Shown: positions 23,353-35,600 of the stretch, piece by piece
Numbering within the stretch: the first letter of the stretch is position 1
Layout of the letters: the number at the start of each line of letters is the position of its first letter
NCBI GenBank assembly: GCA_964035545.1
Contig: OZ037765.1
Span: forward strand, 2,021,001 to 2,085,000
Length of the DNA stretch: 64,000 nt
Direction of reading: 5' to 3'
Source of the DNA: Bugula neritina
Lineage: Eukaryota > Bryozoa > Gymnolaemata > Cheilostomatida > Bugulidae
Notes under the pieces: generated by a model
Told to the model about the DNA's origin: nothing
The model's database searches: none
What the model saw: the letters and a program-made list of their open reading frames with translations, nothing else
Made by a program: the position numbers and the translations under genes

Positions 23353-26300
23353 CTGTGTCTATCTATATACACCACTGTGTATACTTGGGTGAGTGTCATC
23401 AGAACTACTCATCTATTAAACATTCTACCTGAATGATTAGTCATACATACATTATATCACTTGAATAAATTCTTTATTGCAGATACCAGGAAAGCCCTAG
23501 CTCCAGATGGTGGCTGGGGGTGGGTAATCAGCGTAGCCACATGCCTACTCTGTTTCATAGTAGAAGGAGTTGGCTATAGCTTTGGAGTATTTTTAGAATA
23601 CTATACAGAGTCGTTTGACGCCAGCGTGAGAAACACTAGCTTAGCCAGTGCTTTGCTCTATGGAGTGTTTTCTATTGCCTGTATGTACTTACTTTATATC
23701 CTGTATGTACTTACTCTATAGCCTGTATGTATTAACTTTATATCCTGTATGTACTTACTCTGTCTCCTGTATGTACTTACTCTATAGCCTGTATGTACTT
23801 ACTCTATCTCCTGTATGTACTTACTTTATATCCTATATGTACTTACTCTATTGCCTGTATGTACTTACTCTATTGCCTGTATGTACTCACTCTGTTTCCT
23901 GTATGTACTTACTCTATAGCCTGTATGTACTTACTCTATCTCCTGTATATACTTACTTTATATCCTGTATGTACTTACTCTATATCCTGTATGTACTTAC
24001 TGTATAACTTTCATGTACTTACTGTACTTACTTGCAGCTTGCATAACTAGCGATTGATGCTTTAACTTGCTTTAGTGTTGCCAACCCTCTTAGTTAAATA
24101 ATCAACGAAAACCGTTTACAATATACAAATAGCAAGCTGTTTCTAGTTGAGCTAACGTTTATATATATTTTGTTTTTGTAGTTAAAAGGCAGTTTGTTCA
24201 TTTATTAAACATGCAGCTTATATCCTGCAACAGCCATTTACTGAAACTGAGATTGCTCAAGAGAGCAGCTTTTGTACATATGCCTAGTGAAATTTCTAAC
24301 ACGTATCTCTGTTTATTCTGTAGCTCCAATGGTTGGGGCGTTGGTCAACAAATATGGCTGCCGTCCTGTGTGCATCACAGGAAGTCTGATCACATCGACA
24401 GCGTTTGTCCTCTGCACCTTCTCTCCCTCCATTTTAGTCTTCCAGATACTCTACGGAATTGCTGGAGGTAAGCAAATAATGCATTGGCTACATAACATTA
24501 CTTTGAGGAGTGAATTTTAATAAGAAATTATCAGCCAATAGTTTCATAGCGAGAGGCTGCAGACGGTTTCATAGTAGGCAGCATAACTACTTGATTCTGA
24601 TGATACCAACCGGTTAGAATGTTTTAGGGTTGTGAGAATTACACAATACTTACATTACTAACTATAGTCTAAGAATGCAACAGTTTTATACTCGCAGGTT
24701 CAATTCAACTATAGATATACCAAGAGTGGTGGTTAATTCTGTGCACGTTTTAGGACTAGGATTCTGCATGATGTGCCTACCAGCTGTCCTGTCTATTGGA
24801 ATCTACTTTGATAAGAAGAGAGGAGTTGCCATGGCGATAGGGCTTGGAGGAGTTGGGGTAGGAGTGTTTGCCCTCGCCCCCTTCTCCAGATACCTGATTC
24901 AGGAATATGGGTGGAAAGGGGCCCACTACATAATCGGTGTGTATTTTATCTGATACAAGAAGCTTAGCTTTTTCTAACTTTGCTTTCCATGTATTTCCTA
25001 CTGCACAAATAAAGAATGCTCTAACCCATTTCTAAATTTCCCAATACAAAATGTTGATGTAATTTTATTGAATGGCTTATTTTAAGTTTAATATTTTCGT
25101 CGGGTAGCTATTCGACTCTTGTCATACATTGTTCTGTAAACAGTTGTAGCTAAATCTTTCATCAACAAAAACCTAAACTTAGATCTTAAACTCAAAATTT
25201 GAACCAATAAATAAAAAAATTACTGATAGAAAGAATAGTACATTTTGCAAATAAATAAAGGTAAAACTTATAACATTAGTCCTGAATTTTTTTTAGTATA
25301 GCAAAACATTAACATTCATTTGGTTTTATTGTTACTAAATTTGGAAACAATTGCTACTTTCTGTTTAGCAGAGTTATTATTCCCCCAGTGATTCCCATGT
25401 AAGAGTTGTCTTCTATCTGCTTGTTAAATAATGCAGGCAATCTAAAGTGTGGAAATTGAGTAGAATAAGCACTTATCTACTGTGTATGCTGGTAATGGTA
25501 ATAGCTCTATAATTGTTATTTGGATAGTGTATAATGTATAAAGCTACTTGTAAAGTGTATTAGTATCAAGGAAGGAAATTTTATTGTCGGCTGTAAGAAT
25601 TAAGTAAAGAGGAACTAAACACAACACAATAAATTATACATGATCTGATGGCTTATTGTGCTTTATAATCTTAAAATTAAATATTTTTGAAATTGCATAC
25701 TTAAGAATTACTGTATACTATAGATTGCTGATAAACTGATATTAATTAAAATATTGGCATAGATGTTTAACTATTTCAACACAAAATATGAAGTTTTTAG
25801 TTCACGCATCTTTATAACCACATTTCAGCTGGATTGCTTCTACAGAACTGCATTCTGGGTTCCCTCCTCCGACCTCTTGACCCTACACCGAGCACCTCTA
25901 CAGATGAGCTGAGTGGAAAGTTTGCTTCACAAGATCAAGGCTCAGATGAGATGGAAGATGACACAATTAAAAATAGACTTGTGAAGCCAAATACCAGGTA
26001 AGTGTAAGAAAGAAGATTAGATATTTTCATATGTTTGATTTAAGCCTTCATTCCTGAGAGACTTCTGATGGCAAGAACTTTAAGCAAGTTATATACTATG
26101 TGTAGCCATACTCAACATGGCGACTGCTTTTTGAAAAATTTTGCTGGGGATCAGGAGCAATTGCGATTAAACGCTGTTGCTGACGTCACAAATGGCAAAC
26201 TTTTGTACTCTAACCATTGCCATTTGCTATTTTTAACTTTCTTATTCTCATTTAGAAAACAGCTTTTAAATATATCAAACTATGACTATCTTTTTAATAT

Positions 26301-28133
26301 GTCAGTGATAAATCATTTCTTGTTGATTGTGTCCTAGACTTGAGATAAGATCGGCGTTAGAGCTAACTGATAGAACACAGTCCAATATTCAACCACACAG
26401 ACTTCATTCAAGTTCACAAGTCTACTCACAACTGCCACAGATCTCTCCGAAACCGGTGAAGAGGCCAATGTACCAAAAAGACATATTTTATAGTGGCAAT
26501 ATAACTAATATACAAGCTGACGATAATTATGAAGATAATAATTCAACTGACCATGGAATTCCTCAGGTTAAATTTGTCAACATTTAAACCATAACTAAAT
26601 GCATTTTGTACTACTTTAAAACTGTTACATGGTTTATTCTAAGTTTATTATGATCAGTAACTTTTTGTGAGCAGATAATTTTATCAGTTGTCTGCTCACC
26701 CAAAGCTTGCAGGCTGCTGCTGAATTACATGTCAAAAAAACACACCTTTGCTTGTAAAGTGTTATCACAGATCCAGAGTTGCGATCAACATGTTTTACTT
26801 GTGATGTTTTACAGAAAGTTGGGCGACGCCTCAGATGTTTGCAACTTTTCCCGAAGCCAGTAGCTGATATTCTGAGAGAAATGACGGACCCTGGGGTGTT
26901 GCGGAACAAGTCTATGCTAATGCTGTGTGCTGTCTGCGTCTTCTACCCCCTCGGCTACTATATGCCTGTGCTGTTCTCCGTCAGCAGAGCTACAAATCAC
27001 GGGGTTGATGAAGATCAGGCTGCTCTGCTAATCTCTATTCTGGGTCAGTTTATTACTGTGCTACTTGAGCAGCTGTGACAGTGTGTGTGTGTTTGTTTAA
27101 GATTTCACAAATATATTATGATAATTTAATCATTATTGTATTTACCAGGAATCTGCAATACGATTGGCCGGTTCCTGTTTGGGTTTGTCATACTGAGTCC
27201 CTACCTGTCAGCTCTACTCGTCAACAACATCTGTATGGCTATCACCGCCTTGTCAGTACTCTTGACTCCTTTCTGTGTGACATTCCCACAGATGGCTGCA
27301 GCGTCTGCTGCTTATGGCCTGTTCTCAGGTGAGTTAGACAAGTGTTTGCAAGTAAGGTAGACAAGTGTCTGCAGGTAAAGTAGCCAAGTGTCAGCAGGTA
27401 AGGTAGACAAGTGTCTGCAGGTGAGCTAGACAAGTGTCTGCATGTGAGCTAGACAAGTGTCTGCAGGTGAGCTATAAGACAAGTGTCTGCAGGTAGACTA
27501 GACTATTCTTAGATAAGCTATGTACAGTTGTAGGAATTCTAAAATGTTAGTTTAAAATACAAGCTGATTTATATTCACAATAGAATCATATTTATATGTT
27601 ATAAGAAACTAGTAATATATATACGAAAATTGTTTTTTTATTCTGAAAATATGCTATAGTTTCTATAACTAGAACTCTAAACACTGTTACTTTCGAGTAT
27701 TGCGTCATACAGAAGTGTACTGGTTGAAGTCATGTCATAGCAGCTGTATATTATTGCCATGTTTCAGCTACGTTTATGTCCCTCACACCAATCATCATCT
27801 GTGACTTTGTGGGAGTCAATAAGCTGACTAATGGCTTGGGTATAATCTACATGGTACGTGGAATCTTCTCAGCCGTAGGATCTCCAATTGGAGGTGAGAA
27901 ACTCACACGTGTATTTAGTTATTATTATTATTTAGTTATTTTACAATACCAATGCTTTGTTTGTAATTCCAAAAGTAGAGAATTTTAGTACAAAAATATC
28001 TTTTGTAGGTCAGCTATACGACTTGACAGGAAACTATGACATCACGTTTTATGTGGGCGGAGCTTGCATGCTTCTAGGATGTGCTCTTTCTCTTTTACTT
28101 CATTTAAAGTGTTTCCACTCAACATTCACGTGA
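21720..28133 (+). CDS. M4: MCT/SLC16-like transporter
   Basis: Coding exons: 21720-21840 (ATG at 21720), 23483-23680, 24324-24467, 24754-24936, 25829-25997, 26338-26566, 26815-27043, 27149-27328, 27768-27893, 28009-28133 (stop TGA). The phases close exactly to 567 aa. Residues 1-40 are Ser/Thr/Glu-rich and cytosolic; DGGWGW is at 49-54. The helix 4-5 segment is DKKRGVAMAIGLGGVG, the loop ends in KRPMYQKDIFYSGN, and helix 8 starts GICNTIGR with Asn in place of the MCT1 Asp. Two donors (after 23680 and after 27328) are each followed immediately by tandem repeats that copy the donor. Intron 1 holds a retrotransposon fragment with a nested foldback element and a (TA)n tract. Confidence 0.88.
22012..22160 (-). 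repeat. SINE-like repeat, family 2
   Basis: On the minus strand it begins GCAGCTGTGGTCTAGGGGTTA, an A-box-like head, and continues with GGTCATTGGTGATGTTAGAC. It is clearly related to 41388-41575. It lies in intron 1 of M4. Confidence 0.5.
22264..23275 (-). mobile_element. Non-LTR retrotransposon fragment (3' end of reverse transcriptase ORF), degenerate
   Basis: The minus-strand translation has hallmarks of the C-terminal part of retrotransposon reverse-transcriptase ORFs widespread in animals: FKYLGSTITNN, LLYGVESC, LNAFFMNQL, then after an interruption RQILSVKWW, NLRWAGHTNRLD and DIGRPRLRHKDTIK. A YQPSPGK motif just upstream is in another frame, so the ORF is frameshifted. The catalytic part is missing; the fragment stops near a (TA)n tract at 23289. 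The interruption is a nested foldback element at 22592-22943. It lies in intron 1 of M4, antisense to it. Confidence 0.8.
22592..22943. mobile_element. MITE-like foldback element with long terminal inverted repeats
   Basis: The 352-bp insert begins CTTAGCCTAGGGCCACACGG and ends with its reverse complement. The first and last 74 bases are inverted copies with one mismatch by hand comparison. It contains a palindromic TTTTCGCATGCGAAAA in each arm and a central region without coding capacity. It splits the retrotransposon frame between LNAFFMNQL and RQILSV. Removing it restores the frame if one copy of a TTA/TAA is kept, suggesting a 3-bp target duplication as in Harbinger-type elements. That assignment is tentative. 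Confidence 0.85.
23289..23349. repeat. (TA)n microsatellite
   Basis: About 30 TA units without interruption in intron 1 of M4, at the truncated side of the retrotransposon fragment. Confidence 0.95.
23681..24010 (+). repeat. 22-bp minisatellite starting at the M4 exon-2 splice donor
   Basis: About 14 units of GTATGTACTTACTCTATAGCCT-type sequence. The first unit begins exactly at the exon 23483-23680 donor (exon ends ATTGCCT, intron GTATGTAC). Later units repeat both the exonic CCT end and the GTATGT donor, so many near-copies of the 5' splice site lie in a row. Confidence 0.9.
27329..27498 (+). repeat. 23-bp minisatellite starting at an M4 splice donor
   Basis: About seven units of GTGAGCTAGACAAGTGTCTGCA-type sequence directly after exon 27149-27328 (ends TCTCAG, donor GTGAGT). 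Nearly every unit contains GCAG followed by GTGAG or GTAAG, each a good 5' splice consensus. Confidence 0.9.
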
Positions 28134-28268
28134 TTTGTTTTGGCATTTACAAGTTTGTATAGTGAATGGATAAAGATACTAGAAATATATATTCTGTGTA
28201 AAAACTACTATAAAATATGTACAATATATTATGCTGTTTTTATTTATGTTGCAGTAAAAAGTAATAAT

Positions 28269-28274
28269 AATAAA
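28269..28274 (+). terminator. Candidate poly(A) signal of M4
   Basis: AATAAA 136 nt beyond the M4 stop codon, in an A-rich stretch. Confidence 0.45.
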
Positions 28275-29581
28275 ATGCAACTTTGATAATATCGAATGAT
28301 TACAAAGAAGCAAAATAGAACTAATAAGTTTAGTACAAACAAATTATTTTGCAATGCTTTTAAGTAATGTTATTATCTAGTGTATTTCTTTAAACATTTT
28401 TCTAAACAATCAACAAGCTATCACAATCTTAATAATTTTAATATTTTGCTAACACGTTCAAATAGATTGGATTCACAGAATTTGTGATGAAAGTTTTATT
28501 TATAACAATTCACCGTGAAATCTTTTCTTGCTTAAGCTTGCTCTCAAAGATCTATTTCTTTATATCTACATACTTTTCTTACTAATGTATATAAGTTTCC
28601 TGCCATTTCTATAAGTCTTAGTACCAATTGCATCTATACACTGTACGCTACTTAGTAGAACTGAACAGGCAAGGTGTTTAGACCAACAATGACAAACATA
28701 AAAGCTGGCAAATGCACATTCTTGAAGCTATAATTCTCTAAAAAATGTGATAGTATTATTTTGTTTAATCTGGTTGCATTTAGGCTTTCTAAGTAGCTTC
28801 TAGTGCCTTGTTATTATAAGTGTGAAAGAGTTCTGTTACAATAACTAAAATACATTAGTTGACTTTACAAACTGGAAACATCTTACGATGCTTCTATTTT
28901 AGTTTCAACAAAAAATTGAAGAGCATCAACAAAATAGATAAAACAATGAAGTGTTGATGGTCACAAATACCAGTTTATTAATAAAACAGTATAGACAATG
29001 ACTACTCTCATTTAGTTGAGTTTAATCGATTTATTCACCGTAAATAATTGTACAAAATGGTTATTTCAAATGTGAAAATTAGAGTTTGGTGATCACATTT
29101 TTGGATTTCACGGCATTTAGAAAACTCGTGTACTTTACTGGATAGAAGAGTCTAATGAAACGAAGAGATAGGTTATGTTACTGAGGCAAAGCCCATACAT
29201 GCATGCCCTCTCTACTTCCCTAACCAAAAACTTTATGACAATAATATCTTTTTACAACAGGCAAACAAGGCCTATAAAATTGTTTCAAGTTAAGTTTTAT
29301 TTAAAAATTTCACTGATTAGCAAACATAGCAAACTTAAAAACCCAGCTGGCACAAAAATATTGAAAATAATTTGATAGGAATCTGTATTAACATGTGATG
29401 CTCGTAATACTAGAGTATGAAAATATTTTGTTCAATAAATGAAGCGCATTATGTATCATAATTTGAACAATATATAAATAATATATAGCCTACTATAGAA
29501 TTCAAGAATGGAAGGTGACAATAAAACACACTATCACAAATAGCTGCTTAATTCATTCACATAAAAATTATGAGATTTAAC

Positions 29582-29587
29582 TTTATT
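29582..29587 (-). terminator. Candidate poly(A) signal of M5
   Basis: AATAAA on the minus strand, 68 nt beyond the M5 stop codon. Confidence 0.5.
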
Positions 29588-29654
29588 GATTGCTTATATT
29601 TTTAGCCAAAAACTTTGTATATAATAGCTTGAGCTTCTTTAGCACCAGCTAACC

Positions 29655-32600
29655 CTACTTCTTATTGCTGGAGCTTTTACTTTTAAACCAATCAAGTTCA
29701 AGAAGCACAAATCCTAGAGAGGTAAACAAAATCAAACCTCCACCAACAAAGAATGCCACGTCGTATGTCCCAAAAGTGTCGTATAGTTTACCTGCAAAGA
29801 CAAAAATTGAAGCCATTTTACTGAAAACTCAGATGAATATATGGTTGACACTATTATAAAGAAAATGAGAATTCTTTTTACTTGTGTATTGACTTTTTAT
29901 ACCTGCACACGTGTATGTAGCTTCTCTTTACAATCTATACTTGTGTACATCTGTAATGTATGGTAATAGAAAGCTTACCTGCTATAGGTGGTCCCATTAT
30001 AGTTGATATGCCTCTTACAAGAGTGATGATTCCATAGGCTGTTGTGAGTTTCTCTAAGCCAATCAGATCAACTAACACAAGTGGACACAGAGCTACATGG
30101 CCACCTAAAAATTGAATTCGTAGAGCACTAAAACACAGCATGCAAGACCGAAAAATATGATAACAGAAAACAAACTGTTGGCCCAGTAAACTGCAAATAC
30201 TGAAAAGTTAGTTTTCAGATGCTGAAATAAATAAAATAATCATCTTCTATAAACAGCATAGTGTGAAACTTATAAGTTGTATTCTGAATACACTCACTGG
30301 GGAGGGGGGAGGGTTAGCTGAAAGCCCCAGAGAATATTTCAATATATTTATTTTACAATAATTCTCCCTAATCCTGAATTTTGTAATTATAATATATTTT
30401 ATTAAAACAAACTAATTATAAGCAGTTAATAGTATTTATTTAGCAATTGTGGAACAATGTGTCATCATTGGTGACATATAAACAAGTCGTAACCATACAA
30501 AACATGTATATAATACCATAATGTAAGTACAGAACACAGTATAATGTAAGTACAGTGATAACTTACCTATAAAGAACCCATAACCAAATGCAGAAACTGC
30601 CATTGCTATGTACGTCTTACAGAAAGGCATGACTACACAGGATATTCCAGCCAGAAACAGAAAGATGTTGTGAACCAGAAGAGCTCTTAGGTTTGGAATC
30701 TGAGCTATAACACAGGACAGCAGACGTCCCAGCATCGTGCTCACTCCTGAAATAATGTTTATTTTTGTGATATGAAAGCTAAACAATGTGAAGATTGTAA
30801 TAAGCCTGCCAATCCACTTATTAAGATTTGCTACATCTACTAAGTGTGAAAATTTCTGCCTCTACCAGTATTCGAGCCACAGCCCTCTGGTTTCTAAGCT
30901 AGCAATCTAACCACTACACTACAGAGGCTTATAGGAAATCCAATACTACACTACCTTATAGGCTTTAATCCCTTTATTTCAGTATCAAAGTAAAATGAAT
31001 GGCAATCCTGAAGTCAGCTCATATCTTGGATTATTATATAAGGAGCTCCGAGTTGGAGGTGAATGAGTGCAGTAGCTATTAGCTCAAGTTTGAAGGTAGG
31101 AGGGGACCCAACTCTAAACTTGAGAACCCTAAACTACTGCACTCATTCACCCTCGACTCGAAGCTGCTTATATAGCAACTCTCATACCTAGTATAGAGAT
31201 GAGAAATGATGCTTTTCCACTCTCCACTCCCATATGAACAGCTCTTACGCTGGTGAAGGCAAATGGTATGAGATACGCTATCATCAGCACTAAGGCTAAG
31301 AAAGTTATGAGATTGAAGGCGGCATTCTTCAGTAGACTCAAATCCAACATGGCTACAAAGAAAGTAACTTTCTATAAACTAAAGAAAATGCTTTGTGAAT
31401 CTTAAAATTTGAACATGAATTCTAAAGTAGACTTTATACGAGTCTATAAATTTACTATTGACAAAAATTTTAGGAAGGTTATTTAGTGTCAAAAGCTTTA
31501 AACCAAAACACAGAAGAAAAAACTGCATACACCAATGTCAAGGTCATAGGAAAAACTAACCTGAAAGTGTGTCAGCTATTTGACGAGGAAGACAACTACA
31601 GGAAAATGATTTAGAGGAGGTGTGCTTAGATTTGCTGTCCATCATCACCGGGATGGATGTGATGCTAGCAACGTAGTCCTGGACGTTAGGATTCTCTTTA
31701 TACTCAGGTAAGTTTAAAACACTCCCACTGTAAAAGATGTCCTACAAAAAGACATATTTATGTAAAATTATGGAAAAGGCATTATTAAATGGTTTTGAAA
31801 CTAACATTTTTAACCATTTCTATCAGCCAGAAAATTCAACAGTTTCATGCATTGGCAAGGTATTGATAACCAACAAAACTACTGAGCAATAATTGCAACA
31901 CTAATTGCTCAGTGTAAGTGAAAAATTGGCAAAATACGCAAATAGCTATAATAGCATGATTAATGGGCTAAAACTTTCAACCTTTATAAATCTGTAATAT
32001 TTTATAATGCATTGTACTGTATTATAATATAATATAATGCATTGTACTGTATTATAATATAATATAATGCATTGTAATGTATTATAATATAATATAATAT
32101 AATGCATTGTAATGTATTATAATATAATATAATATAATGCATTGTAATGTATTATAATATAATATAATATAATGCATTGTAATGTATTATAATATAATAT
32201 AATATAATGCATTGTAATGTATTATAATATAATATAATGCATTGTAATGTATTATAATATAATATAATGCATTGTAATGTATTATAATATAATATAATGC
32301 ATTGTAATGTATTATAATATAATATAATGCATTGTAATGTATTATAATATAATATAATGCATTGTAATGTATTATAATATAATATAATGCATTGTAATGT
32401 ATTATAATATAATATAATGCATTGTAATGTATTATAATATAATATAATGCATTGTAATGTATTATAATATAATATAATGCATTGTAATGTATTATAATAT
32501 AATATAATGCATTGTAATGTATTATAATATAATATAATGCATTGTAATGTATGATAGTCCAGTGCGATACAGTATCATAAAAGACTCACCTTTTTGTACC

Positions 32601-35600
32601 CCTCCCCCCCCCCCCCCCCGAGATAGAATAAAGGACACACCTTCTACTAGATAGAATAAAGGACACACCTTCTACTAGATAGAATAAAGGACACACCTTC
32701 TTGTACATTGGTCTCTTCAGATCTTCTGCCTCCTCTACAGTCAAAGTTGTGACAGTCTTTTGACCGGAGAGTCTGTTGGTGCTGTGATACACATTTATAC
32801 TTCCTACATTCAGTCTACTTCCTAGTGCACCTGTCCTCATGTTCGGCTGGCTACTCAAACCTGTGGAAAGATCGAAGCGAAAATTTGTCAGTCACATCAT
32901 GGATAAACATTTCTAGGTTCCCTAGCATACATTGTTTAGAAACAGACAAACTTTTGCATCAGATTTAATGATGAGAAATTTTCTAGCTCAAATTAACTCT
33001 TACAGTTAACTTTTAGCCTGTATTATACTTGAAAATTTTTTATCCTGTTAAATTATGAACTTTGAAGAAAAAAAGACAGAAATAAATATGAAAATATTGC
33101 TTGACATAAACATTTTAGGTTTTAAGGTTGAGTTATCCAAACTTTTCCTGGTTTATGCAGTTTGAAAGACATTGTTTCACTAAATTTTGTGGACTTAAAA
33201 CTTACTGGTTTTTAAATCAGAGAGTTTAGCTGCCCCATTTGAGTGGCCATTAGTTTTATCAGCTGATTTGACTATCAATTGCTTGTTTTTCTTTGCCAGC
33301 CTCTTTTCCAACTTTACTTTTCTTTCGTGTTCAGTTTGCTGTGGACGGATCAAAGCAGCAAAAACTGCTCCGTTTAGAATAATTCCAGCTACAACAATGA
33401 AATGTGACAATTCATATAATATATCCGATATTATGTTATATAATAAAATATACTGTAGGCTATAAAATATTGCATAATGATTTTATAAAATATAATACAT
33501 AACATATAATTATGTAGCAAAATTACATAACAACTATTACACTATGTAATATATTATATTATATATTATCTTAGTTGCTAACTCAACCCACCAATAATAT
33601 AATGGGCTCCTTTCCAGTCCATATTATCCAATAAGAACTTTCCGGTAGGTCCAAAAACAAATGTTCCAACTCCTGTACCGCACATGCCCAAACCTACCGC
33701 TAGGGGGCGCTTCTTCTCAAAATATAGAGACACGCTGATTACTGCTGGCATGTACATTAGCCCAAAACCAATGCCTGTAATGAGTATGATCATAGACATC
33801 AAGAAGTTGTCTTCTCTTTTAGGTACAAAATTAACAGTCACCATGATAATATGTTAACACACTTCAAGAAGTTGTCTTCTTTATTAAACATTATTTAAAA
33901 TTTTCTTTTTTACATTATAATAAAGCTGTTACTGGTTGAAAAGCACATGCAAAATAAAAAAAATCTTTTTCAAGAAAGTCTACTATTTCATGCAGTGTGT
34001 CCCACTGTGCATCTGTTTAGCTTATGTAAATATTGGCTACAAGTATATCATCACTGCATAGCAAAACTAGTGTGTTCATTATCATCATTGCCATTTAATC
34101 TTGCTATATAAAACTACATGTATTTAGATATAACTTGTTTTTCCAAATTCAAACAGTCAAGTACATTGTTGTGGTGTGACCTTTATAGTGTAATGGTTAA
34201 TATACTAACTTGCAAGCCGAAGGTCTTCGGTTCAAATCCCAGTGGGGGCATGCATTTTAATAATTAACACTATATTGTGAGACCCTGCAAACACACCTGG
34301 AGACACTAGTGATAGAATGTGTGAGACCCTCACCTCCAAATACTCCAAACAAGACTATCATAGTCAGAATAGAGTTGGAGAAAGTACACACCACAAAGTG
34401 AATGGACATATTGTGAGACCCTGCAAACACACCTGGAGACACTAGTGATAGAATGTGTGAGACACTCACCTCCAAACACTCCAAACAAGACTATCATAGT
34501 CAGAATAGAGTTAGAGAAAGTACACACCACAAAGGATATGGCTGCCAATATTGAACCAGAAATGCCCACAGGACGGCATCCAAACTTGTTTATCAGAGCA
34601 CTTCCAACTGGAGCTAGAATATGATAATCACAAAATCAGAAAACCTCCTTGTAAGAACTTATAAATATTCAATCTAAAAGTTGTCACAGTTTCCAATGTT
34701 CGTACCAAACATAATCATATTGGATCCATTTAGCGATTGAAATATAATTATAAAATAATCAATTACATTTCAAATCATTGATCTCTTCAAAATATTTCTA
34801 TAAAATCGATTCTTTACTTGGATAACCATAAGTGCTAATAGCTGAAAACTGTGCAAGTGGAATCACTTTTTCTAGTGTCTATAGTCTTACAAGATTTTCT
34901 TATTAAAATTTGCACAAGTTTTCCAACAAAACATGCACAATCACTTGCTTTCTGAAGGTATAGTAAAACCTTATCATATTTTTCTTTGATGCAAGATGCG
35001 AAAATAAATTTTGCCTAATTTTCATATTTTGTACATTTTTATTTTTCTACTTTACAATAGACATTTTTACTAAATATATGCAAATACTATGCTGTTTATA
35101 ATCATCAAACCTCAGATTTCCCTATACAAAAAGTACTGAATGGAAAACTTTCAAATAAATGATTTTTTACATCTGATTGTGCTGTTAAAGTAAAGCCTAA
35201 AAAATCTTAAAGTATTAAATTATCCAGAGTTGTTTAAAGAATATTTTGAGTACTTTGTCATGAACACAGTTCCAAGGATATCTTCTTATAGCCTAACCTA
35301 CATGACATCAACAGTATGATGGAGAGCATACCTGAGAGCATGTAACATCCAACTAGAGTAGACATCAGTGCACTGGTGGTCGCAGCAGAACTCTCAAAGT
35401 AGTTAGAATACTCCAACATGAAGGACCCAAAAGCATAGCAAATTCCATCAAGTATAAAGTGATTCATAAATGAGGCTAGCACTATCACCCACCCCCACCC
35501 ACCATCAGGTGGGGTAACAATAAACTCATTTATGTCTGCATTTATAGTAGATTCTGTTGGTTCATCTGCTTTTGTCTTCTCTGACTCATCAATTTGACTG

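Larger units (their letters stand above)
28134..29654. other. M4-M5 intergenic region (3' ends converge)
   Basis: AT-rich DNA with the poly(A) regions of M4 and M5. No gene or distinct repeat seen; a 66-codon frame at 29175 has no recognisable content. Confidence 0.5.

Noticed and set aside
23648-24050. Repetitive MYLLYxLYVLTL open frames
   Set aside because: Reading of the 22-bp donor-anchored repeat in two frames; only the part before 23680 belongs to an exon of M4.
24211-24471. 86-codon open frame
   Set aside because: Another frame over M4 exon 24324-24467; the real frame carries the MCT sequence.
33775-33844. Extension of M5 exon 4 upstream (MVTVNFVPKRED frame)
   Set aside because: Open frame continues into the intron and is shared with M6, but the CAG acceptor at 33775 matches the 183-nt exon size of four other members.
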